Source: Gammaproteobacteria bacterium
Lineage (GTDB): Bacteria; Pseudomonadota; Gammaproteobacteria; Pseudomonadales; Azotimanducaceae
Direction of reading: 5' to 3'
DNA: 49,369 bases
NCBI GenBank assembly: GCA_007694905.1
Contig: REEU01000121.1
Span: forward strand, 1-49,369
Below are positions 16,165 through 23,043 of the stretch, piece after piece (positions within the stretch are counted from its first letter, which is position 1; each line of letters opens with the position of its first letter). The notes under the pieces were generated by a model. The model made no database searches. It saw only the letters and a program-made list of their open reading frames with translations, and was not told where the DNA came from. The translations under genes were made by a program, and so were the position numbers.

Positions 16165-18675
16165 TCAGAACCGATAGCTGAGCTGCCCGTAGACGAAGCG
16201 TCCGTCGGCACCGGCCGGTGACAGCACGTCGAAGGCGAAGTTGCCGCCAAAATCCAGATTCTCGCTGCTGCGATCGGACGTGGCGTCGATTACGTTGTCG
16301 GCCCCCAGCGTGAGACCCAGGCCCGACTCCATGCTGTAGCTTGCGGCAACGTCGAACAGGGTTTCCGAGCCGAAGCGTTGCCGGGCGAAGCCGCGGTCAC
16401 GGACCACGCTGCTGAAGTGGCGGCTGCGGGTCACCAGCTGCCAGCCAGACTGTTCCCAGGTGGCACTCAGGACCGCGTTGTGCTTCGGACTGGCGTTCGT
16501 CAGCACGTTGCGGGCGCCGGACTCGATCAGGTTCAGGCCGGGATCGATGGCCAACAGGGTTTCGCTTGGGGTATCGACGCGGCGGATCTCCGTGGTGGCG
16601 TAGGTGTAGGCCGCATTGACGGCGAGGTTGCCTCCGGCGACGGACGTGATCCAGTTTGCTGCGACTTCCACGCCCTCGGTGCGGGTGTCGATGGCATTGG
16701 TGAAGAAGTTGACCGAGCGGACGCCGGCACCACCGGGAAGATCCTGTACCAGATCGATCAGGGCGGGGCTCTGCAGGCTCTCCGACACGGTGATGCGGTC
16801 GTCCACGTCGATGCGGAAGGCATCGACGGTGAGGCTCAGCTCGGGCGTGATGCGCAAGGCGGCGCCGAGGCTGTAGTTGCGCGAAGTCTCCTCCTCGAGA
16901 TTGGTCAATCCAAGTGCTTCACCGATGGCCGAATCGGCCCGGACCAGGCGCGAGGAGATGCGCTCGAAGGTCTCCCGGTCGAAGGTGTTGTCGCTGCGCG
17001 ACCAGGCTATCTGGCTCAGGGTCGGTGCCCGAAAACTGTTCGACACCGAGCCGCGCAGCGACACCTGCCGACTGACGTCGTAGCGTCCTGCCAGCTTGCC
17101 CGACCAGGTGCTGCCGAAGTCGTCATAGTACTCGTAGCGGCCGGCCACGCTGGCGAAGAGGCGGTCCGTCAGCTGGCTCGACAGGTCCACATAGGCGCTG
17201 CCGACGTGGCGGGAGCGTCTCGCCGCGTCAGCCGGTGTGAGGCCCTTCGCGCCCTGGGCGCCGATATCCGGTCCACCCACCAGCGTCTCGAAATCGATCG
17301 TCGTGCCATCGGCAAGGGTGACGTCACGATCGAAGCGGAAGTCGCCGGCTTCGAAGGATGCCGGATCGCCGGGCGTACTCCGAAAGCGCTCGTAACGCCA
17401 TGCCACCCCGGTCGCCAGGATGATCGTCTGCCGGGCGATTTCCAGCTGACGCAGACCGTCGACTTCCACCTCGACCTGGTCGAAGCGGAACGTCCCCGAG
17501 TGAAAGTGCGTAGGGCTGTCCGGGCCAAGTGAAGGATTGAGTGAATTGCGGACGCCGAAATCGAATTCGTTGCGGCCGAAACTGATGCTGCTGTCGACGT
17601 TCCAGGCGTCCACCAGCAAGCGGCCACCGCCGGTCACCGCAAAGTCGAGATTCTCGCCGGTGGTCTCGGGCTGGGTGCCGTCGGGAAACAGCTCACGTAC
17701 GTTCTGGTTGGAGTCCGGGTGCCGGAACAGCACCGCGCCGCGGGTGTCGCTGGATGCGAGGGTACCGAAGGCGTAGAGCTCGCCGGGACCGACAGCACGC
17801 TCGGAATTGAACCAGAGCTTGAATTCCTCCACAGCCGGGTCGCCGGACCGGTTGCTGCGCTGACCGGCGAAAGCGAGGTTGTCTGCGGTCTGGGGTGCGA
17901 CGAAGGCTGGTACCCGATTCACCCCGGCCCGGTTGGTGATGCTGCGATCCCGGTACTCGGCGCCGAAGCGCAGGAAGCCGTCGTCGCCAAGGGTGATGCC
18001 GTTCTGTCCGCTCAGTGTAAAAGTGCCGCCGTCGGTGATGGTCGTGTTCAACGGACTGAAGTCGGTGTGGTGTGTGCCGTAGCCGACCTCGATCTGTCCG
18101 CCCTCGCTGGCATCCTCGAGGACGATGTTGATCACGCCCGCAATGGCATCCGAACCGTACTGGGCGCTGGCGCCGTCGCGGAGGATCTCCACCCGTTTCA
18201 CGGCCGTGGCCGGAATGCTGTTGAAATCGAAGGCATTGGTGCCTTTGCCGAAGGTGGTGTTGTCGTTGACGACGGCAGAGGGGTGGCGACGCGTGCCGTT
18301 GACTAAGACGAGCACCTGATCCGGGCCCATGTTGCGCAGTCGTGCGGCGCGCAGATGGTCGGAGGTAACGGAGTTGGACTGGCGCGGAAAGCTGAAGGAT
18401 GGAGCAAGCGTCGCCAGGGCCTCGCCGAGTTCGTTGCCCGCTGCGTAGGTGCTGCGCAGCGCTTCGCTGCGGAACACGTCCACGGGAACAACCGAGTCGA
18501 GTACGCTGCGTTCGCCGCCGCGGGTGCCGAGTACCACCAGTTCTTCGATGGTGGGTTCCACCGCAAAAGCAGGTGCGGATGCGGCCATCAGGGCCATGGC
18601 GGCAAGCATCGGGCGGGACTTGGTGACTCTACGTGGCGCGCTGCGGCGAAGGGTGCGAGTGTCGACTGCGGGCAT
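16165..18675 (-). CDS. TonB-dependent outer-membrane receptor 2
   Basis: 836 aa from the ATG at 18675, which has GGAG 9 bases upstream; the open frame extends to 18762 without such support. A twin-arginine-looking basic start (RRSAPRRVTKSR) precedes the signal peptide, which ends near AFA. Then follow a TonB box (EELVVLGTR) and a plug with MGPDQVLVLVNGTRR and the VEILRDGASAQYGSDAIAG block. The barrel ends in QLSYRF with a terminal Phe. It is clearly a paralogue of receptor 1. It probably heads an operon with the DoxX-like protein, cytochrome c and the VTT-like protein. The imported substrate is unknown; no Fur-like box was seen in the upstream 356 bases. Confidence 0.95.
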   Translation of the reverse strand: MPAVDTRTLRRSAPRRVTKSRPMLAAMALMAASAPAFAVEPTIEELVVLGTRGGERSVLDSVVPVDVFRSEALRSTYAAGNELGEALATLAPSFSFPRQSNSVTSDHLRAARLRNMGPDQVLVLVNGTRRHPSAVVNDNTTFGKGTNAFDFNSIPATAVKRVEILRDGASAQYGSDAIAGVINIVLEDASEGGQIEVGYGTHHTDFSPLNTTITDGGTFTLSGQNGITLGDDGFLRFGAEYRDRSITNRAGVNRVPAFVAPQTADNLAFAGQRSNRSGDPAVEEFKLWFNSERAVGPGELYAFGTLASSDTRGAVLFRHPDSNQNVRELFPDGTQPETTGENLDFAVTGGGRLLVDAWNVDSSISFGRNEFDFGVRNSLNPSLGPDSPTHFHSGTFRFDQVEVEVDGLRQLEIARQTIILATGVAWRYERFRSTPGDPASFEAGDFRFDRDVTLADGTTIDFETLVGGPDIGAQGAKGLTPADAARRSRHVGSAYVDLSSQLTDRLFASVAGRYEYYDDFGSTWSGKLAGRYDVSRQVSLRGSVSNSFRAPTLSQIAWSRSDNTFDRETFERISSRLVRADSAIGEALGLTNLEEETSRNYSLGAALRITPELSLTVDAFRIDVDDRITVSESLQSPALIDLVQDLPGGAGVRSVNFFTNAIDTRTEGVEVAANWITSVAGGNLAVNAAYTYATTEIRRVDTPSETLLAIDPGLNLIESGARNVLTNASPKHNAVLSATWEQSGWQLVTRSRHFSSVVRDRGFARQRFGSETLFDVAASYSMESGLGLTLGADNVIDATSDRSSENLDFGGNFAFDVLSPAGADGRFVYGQLSYRF

Positions 18676-19031
18676 TACGGTGATCTCCTGGCTGTAGGGT
18701 TGGGATGCTGCATGGTTGGTCGCGGGAAGGCCGGTTTTCTTGCAGGCGCTCGTGTCCGACAACTCGACAAACGGAGAGGTGGGCGGCTGGCAATGCCGCG
18801 TGGAACACGAAGGATGTTGGCGAATACGGTTGCGGTGAGGGTCAGCCCGAACAACACCATGATGATGGCGCTTGGGAACAGCTACTGGTTACTGAATGTC
18901 GCAAAGCGCATGAAGTCCGGTCGCTGTTCTCAGACTTGCCCGGGCGCCTGGGCCGGCCTTTCAGTTCATGAGATAAGGAAGGGGTGTAGCGTCACGCTGT
19001 CCGCATTGTGGGCTCTGTGGCTCCCAGGAAG
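18676..19031. other. Intergenic region upstream of TonB receptor 2
   Basis: About 356 bases between the receptor 2 start and the stop of the AhpD-like gene. Small open frames exist on both strands, but none has a ribosome site plus a recognisable product. It presumably holds the receptor promoter. I see no clear Fur box, inverted repeat or RNA gene. Confidence 0.4.
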
Positions 19032-19634
19032 TCACGCGCCGCCGCCATCACGATGCTTCCCGGGATTCCAGCCCTGGGTCTGCAGATGCTCCGTGGCGAA
19101 GTCGAGTGCCCCATCTTCGATGGGGGTCCCCATGGAGTCGTTCCAGCGATTAAGAAAACCGAACAGGGAAACAACGCCGAGGATCTCGACGATCTCGCCC
19201 TCATCCCAGTGCGCTTGAAGCCGCTCGCTGATCTCCTCGGTGACGTCGTTGGGTACGCTGGCGGCGGCCAGGGCGAAGTCCAGCGCTGCGCGTTCGGCGT
19301 CGGAATACAGGGGATTCGTTCGATACTCCCATAGGGCTTCGAGCCGTTCTTCCGACAGACCGAAGCGAACGGCCGCCAGGCCGGTATGGGCCTGGCAGTA
19401 GCGGCAGCCCGCGGTGAGGCTCGCCATGTAGCCGATCAGTCGCTTCAGCTCGCTGGTGACTCGTCCATGGTTATCCATCACCGCCCGATTCAGTTCGATG
19501 AACGCTCGCGCAATGTCGGGTCGGCGCTGCATGGTGAGAACACTGTTGGGAGTGAATCCCAGCGTTGTTTCGAAGAATCGGCTGAGTTGCAGCAGCTTGG
19601 GGTCGGTGGCGTCCAGTGGGGGCACAAGCGGCAT
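19032..19634 (-). CDS. AhpD-like (carboxymuconolactone decarboxylase family) protein 1
   Basis: 200 aa, AGGA 8 bases before the ATG. The helical fold of the CMD/AhpD family is indicated by the redox motif CRYCQAH (Cys77, Cys80, His83). This is preceded by a LKRLIGYMASLTAGC helix and followed by an ERAALDFALAAA segment. In AhpD this CxxC-His site reduces peroxiredoxins or peroxides; in other members it supports decarboxylation or gamma-butyrolactone chemistry. The conserved ending ALFGFLNRWND-type block is shared with the second copy at 45935-46522, with the motif at identical residue numbers. It is transcribed as a single gene; peroxidase activity is inferred. Confidence 0.9.
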   Translation of the reverse strand: MPLVPPLDATDPKLLQLSRFFETTLGFTPNSVLTMQRRPDIARAFIELNRAVMDNHGRVTSELKRLIGYMASLTAGCRYCQAHTGLAAVRFGLSEERLEALWEYRTNPLYSDAERAALDFALAAASVPNDVTEEISERLQAHWDEGEIVEILGVVSLFGFLNRWNDSMGTPIEDGALDFATEHLQTQGWNPGKHRDGGGA

Positions 19635-19712
19635 AGAAGTCGTCCTGCGGACAGGGTGCGTTGGTGGAGCACGGATTCCTCCTGATGCAGCCTGCTTGCA
19701 GCGAGTCTGAAT

Positions 19713-19964
19713 TCAAGAGAGATCTTCACGCAGTTTCCTGGCGATACGCTCGCGAGCCTGTTTCGAGAGCGTGGCGTCAGCGACGAAGCCCCGGCGGAGA
19801 CGAAGTTGATCCGTGGCGCGCCGCAGTACAGCGACGTGTCGGGCGTAACGCAGACAGAGCCGGCACATCATCAGGTGCATGTAGAATGCCACCTTCTCCC
19901 GCAGGGTCAGGTCCCGGTCCAAGCGCTCGGACGCCAGACGCGAGACTTCCTTGCAGCTCAGCAT
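19713..19964 (-). CDS. Small zinc-binding anti-sigma factor
   Basis: 83 aa. The motif H30-x3-C34-x2-C37, with Cys4 near the N-terminus, fits zinc-binding anti-sigma factors (ZAS/zf-HC2). No membrane helix, so it is cytoplasmic and probably senses redox or metal state directly rather than an envelope signal. Its start lies inside the end of the sigma factor gene (7-base overlap), the usual arrangement for a sigma/anti-sigma pair. It likely holds the ECF factor inactive until the Cys residues are oxidised or zinc is lost; this follows from the family and was not demonstrated here. Confidence 0.85.
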   Translation of the reverse strand: MLSCKEVSRLASERLDRDLTLREKVAFYMHLMMCRLCLRYARHVAVLRRATDQLRLRRGFVADATLSKQARERIARKLREDLS

Positions 19965-20542
19965 GACTCGGTCTCCCCGGCGCCGGCTTGGAACCAGTGC
20001 TCCGTCAGGCAGTCCCGCAGACTCATCCGCGCGCGGGACAGAATCACGAACAGGTTGTTGGCCGTACCGATCGCGAGCGCTGCACAGATCTCATCGGTTT
20101 CCAGGCCGTGAAGTTCACGCAGTCTGAACGCTTCTCCCGACCGCTGCGGCAAGGCATCGATGCAGCGCTCCAGGGTGGCGAAGAAGGCGTCCTGCTGCAG
20201 TGCGCCATCCGGGTTGCTCCAGGCTGGCACCGCCTCCTGCCATCGGCCACGGGAATTGAAGTGCTCGCTCTCGACGTCTGGATCCGTGGCGAAGTCCGTG
20301 GCGACTTCACGATCGCGGATGCGCAGGTGGTCGATGACCTTGTGCTTCAGGATGCCGATCAGCCAGGTGCGCTCCTGCGCGTTCCCTGAGTAGCGATCAC
20401 GGGACTGCAGTGCCGCGATCAGAGTGTCTTGGACGAGGTCCTCGGCCTTGGATGGATCACCGGTGCGCAGCAGCGCGAAGCGATAGAGACTGTCGCCATG
20501 CTCGTCGAGCCAGGTTTCTGGGTCTGACAGCACTCGCTTCAT
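19958..20542 (-). CDS. ECF-type RNA polymerase sigma factor
   Basis: 194 aa from the ATG at 20542. The frame is open to 20776 but that stretch runs into the preceding reductase gene and looks non-coding. Sigma region 2 (about 8-75) includes RFALLRTGDPSKAEDLVQDT and a TWLIGILKHKVIDHLR helix that binds the -10 element. Sigma region 4 (about 130-185) includes LPQRSGEAFRLRELHGLETDEI and a C-terminal HTH. No sigma 1.1 or region 3, as expected for the ECF class. It overlaps the anti-sigma gene and follows the TVP38/FAD reductase gene on the same strand with about 120 bases between, so the reductase may be in its regulon. Confidence 0.93.
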   Translation of the reverse strand: MKRVLSDPETWLDEHGDSLYRFALLRTGDPSKAEDLVQDTLIAALQSRDRYSGNAQERTWLIGILKHKVIDHLRIRDREVATDFATDPDVESEHFNSRGRWQEAVPAWSNPDGALQQDAFFATLERCIDALPQRSGEAFRLRELHGLETDEICAALAIGTANNLFVILSRARMSLRDCLTEHWFQAGAGETESC

Positions 20543-20661
20543 TGCAGCATGACCGGGTGGCGTGGACCAGGCGCCTATCCTACCGCGCCGATAAGCGCTG
20601 CGCAGTGCAAGACCACTACGCCATGGCGTAGCGGTCTTGAGGGCGATGCTCATCGCGGAGC

Positions 20662-22839
20662 TCATCGGCTGCCTTCCGGGAGTGCCTCCACGCTGTTGTG
20701 GCGACCGCCGCGACGCCAGGCGTGGTAGCGGGCCACCCAGGCCAGCAAACGCTGGGGAACCCGCGCCTTCTTCCACTCGCCGGCCGTGTACTTGTTGGCT
20801 TCCGTCCAGGTCGGATAGACGTGGATCGTGGACAGCAGCTTGTTCATGCCGAGGCCATGGCGGATAGCCGTGACGTACTCGGAGATCAGCTCTCCAGCAT
20901 GATGACCGACAATGGTTGCACCGAGAATGCGGTCCTTGCCGGGGACGGTCAGGACTTTGATGAAACCGGCATCGGCACCATCGGCGATGGCACGATCGAG
21001 TTCCGCGAGATCGTAGGTGGTCACGTCGTAGTCGATGCCGTGGATCCTGGCATCCTGTTCGTTGAGTCCCACGCGGGCCACTTCGGGGTCGATGAACGTG
21101 CTCCAGGGGAGCGCGGAGTAATCGACGCGGAACTTCTTGAAGGTCCCGAACAGCGCATTCACCGCCGCGTGCCAGGCCTGATGGGCGGCAGCGTGGGTAA
21201 ACTGATACGGACCGGCGACATCACCGACCGCGAAGATGTTCGGATAGTTGGTGCGCAGGAAGTCGTCGACCGCAATGGTGCCGTTTCCGTTCAGTTCGAC
21301 GCCGAGTTCCTCCAGCCCGAACCCCTTTACGTTGGCCTTGCGCCCGACGGCCACCAGCAACTCGTCGAATTCGATCAGCTCGCTGCCCTCGGCCGTCTCG
21401 ACGTTGATCCATTTGAGTCCCCCGTCCTGATGCACGGAGGTCGCCTGGGCGCCCAGCCGAACGTCGATACCCTCGTTGCGGAAGCGCTCGTACACCGCGC
21501 TCGAGACCTCTGCGTCTTCCCTCGGGAGCAGGCGATCACCCATCTCGATCTGGACCACCTGGCTGCCGAGGCGGGAAAAGGCCTGGGCGAGTTCGCTGCC
21601 GATGGGGCCACCACCGAGGACGGCTAGTCGCTTGGGGAGTTTGCGCAGCTGCCACAGCGAATCCGATGTCAGGTAGCCGACCTTGTCGAGTCCTGGAATT
21701 GGCGGCACGAAAGGCCGGGCGCCGGTGGCGACGACGATGTTGCGGGTTGTCAGTTCGCGGCCATCCACTTCGACAGACCAGGGCGACGTAATCCGCGCAT
21801 AGCCCTTGATCACGTCCACGCCGAGGCCCTCGTAGCGCTCCACGGAGTCGTGCGGTTCCACTTTGGTGATGGCCGCCTGTACACGCTCCATCACCGCTGG
21901 AAAGTCCACGCTGACGTCCCCTCCGTTGACGCCGAAGTCAGCGGCGTGGCGCAGCTCATGAGCAGCTTTGGCACTGCGGATCAGCGCCTTGGAGGGTACG
22001 CAGCCCGTGTTGAGGCAGTCGCCGCCCATGCGGTCCGCCTCGATCAACGTCACTTCGGCTTTCACAGCGGCGGCGATGTAGGCGCTCACGAGGCCACCTG
22101 AGCCCGCACCGATCACCACCATGTCGCGATCGAAGCGGCTAGGTCTGGTGAAGCCCTGGCCGGATTTGCGCGACTGCAGGAACTGCAGCGCCTTGCGTGC
22201 GATCAGCGGAAACAGGCCGAGCGCGGCGAAGGACGCGATCAGCGTCGGGGACAGCAGTCCGCCCAGGGAGTCGATGGCGGCGAGTTGGGTGCCCGCATTC
22301 ACGTAGACGACAGTTCCCGCGAGCATCCCGACCTGGCTGACCCAGTAGAACGTCCAGGTCCGCATGGGAATGAGGCCCATCACGAGATTGATAGCGAAGA
22401 ACGGAAAGGCCGGTACCAGCCGCAGGCCGAAAAGATAGAACGCACCATCCTTCTCCACGCCTTCGTTGATCTTCTTCAGGTGGCCCCCAAAACGCTGCTG
22501 AACCACGTCATGGAACAGGAACCGGGAGGCCAGAAAGGCCAGCGTCGCGCCCAGGGTGGATGCGAACGACACGAGGATGGTGCCGGTGACCAGCCCGAAC
22601 AGCGCACCCGCGGCGAGCGTCATAATGGCGGCGCCCGGCAGTGACAGGGCAGTGACGCCCACGTAGATCGCGAAGAACGCAGCGAGCGTCTCCAGCGGGC
22701 GCGATGCATAAACCTCGGCGAACAGCGTCTGCTGTTCGCGCAGAAATTCCAGGCTCAGATACTGGCCGAGATCGAAGGCGAAGAACGCGGCGATGGCGGC
22801 CGCGATCACGCTGATGAGAATCAGTTTGCTTGATTGCAT
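20662..22839 (-). CDS. TVP38/VTT membrane domain fused to FAD-dependent disulfide reductase
   Basis: 725 aa from the ATG at 22839, AAGGTGA at good spacing; a GTG nine bases earlier is less likely. Residues about 1-215 are a TVP38/TMEM64 (VTT) membrane domain with a SLPGAA...GALFG core and FGLRLVPAFPFFAINLVMG. A class I pyridine-nucleotide disulfide reductase follows: FAD loop GAGSGG (about 244), redox pair Cys275-LNTG-Cys280 in GGDCLNTGCVPSK, NAD(P) loop GGGPIGSEL, and the dimer-interface HVYPTWTEAN. This resembles mercuric and dihydrolipoyl reductases but lacks the terminal Cys pair of MerA. It probably moves electrons to a disulfide or metal at the membrane. The fusion occurs in other proteobacteria; the substrate is unknown. 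Linked to the downstream ECF pair. Confidence 0.93.
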   Translation of the reverse strand: MQSSKLILISVIAAAIAAFFAFDLGQYLSLEFLREQQTLFAEVYASRPLETLAAFFAIYVGVTALSLPGAAIMTLAAGALFGLVTGTILVSFASTLGATLAFLASRFLFHDVVQQRFGGHLKKINEGVEKDGAFYLFGLRLVPAFPFFAINLVMGLIPMRTWTFYWVSQVGMLAGTVVYVNAGTQLAAIDSLGGLLSPTLIASFAALGLFPLIARKALQFLQSRKSGQGFTRPSRFDRDMVVIGAGSGGLVSAYIAAAVKAEVTLIEADRMGGDCLNTGCVPSKALIRSAKAAHELRHAADFGVNGGDVSVDFPAVMERVQAAITKVEPHDSVERYEGLGVDVIKGYARITSPWSVEVDGRELTTRNIVVATGARPFVPPIPGLDKVGYLTSDSLWQLRKLPKRLAVLGGGPIGSELAQAFSRLGSQVVQIEMGDRLLPREDAEVSSAVYERFRNEGIDVRLGAQATSVHQDGGLKWINVETAEGSELIEFDELLVAVGRKANVKGFGLEELGVELNGNGTIAVDDFLRTNYPNIFAVGDVAGPYQFTHAAAHQAWHAAVNALFGTFKKFRVDYSALPWSTFIDPEVARVGLNEQDARIHGIDYDVTTYDLAELDRAIADGADAGFIKVLTVPGKDRILGATIVGHHAGELISEYVTAIRHGLGMNKLLSTIHVYPTWTEANKYTAGEWKKARVPQRLLAWVARYHAWRRGGRHNSVEALPEGSR

Positions 22840-22968
22840 GGGACTCACCTTGCTGCAAGTGGTTCAAGTTGCGGATGGACGCGTGGCCATCACGTGCTTG
22901 CAGGGTGAGTCGATCGGGAGAGGGAAAACTTACGCCTGCCGTGAAATTGTCTCGCAGCAGGCTCGGCG

Positions 22969-23017
22969 GGAAGGAAAAGAAACGGTGCAGCAGCAGGTGG
23001 GGGCTACTGCTGCACCG
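22969..23017 (-). terminator. Rho-independent terminator of TonB receptor 3
   Basis: On the minus strand, 11 bases at 23007-23017 pair perfectly with 22983-22993 (core CTGCTGCAC/GTGCAGCAG), leaving a 13-base loop. The stem is followed by TTTCTTTTCC (22982 downward). It begins 26 bases after the receptor stop at 23044. This is the clearest intrinsic terminator in the window. Confidence 0.88.
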
Positions 23018-23043
23018 GAAACACGGACTCCACCGGGGAATCG

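Noticed and set aside
16378-17532. 384-aa plus-strand frame inside TonB receptor 2
   Set aside because: Shadow of the receptor; low-complexity composition and no motif.
18675-18860. 61-aa minus-strand frame with a hydrophobic start upstream of receptor 2
   Set aside because: No ribosome site and it turns into Arg/Pro-rich low complexity; probably leader DNA.
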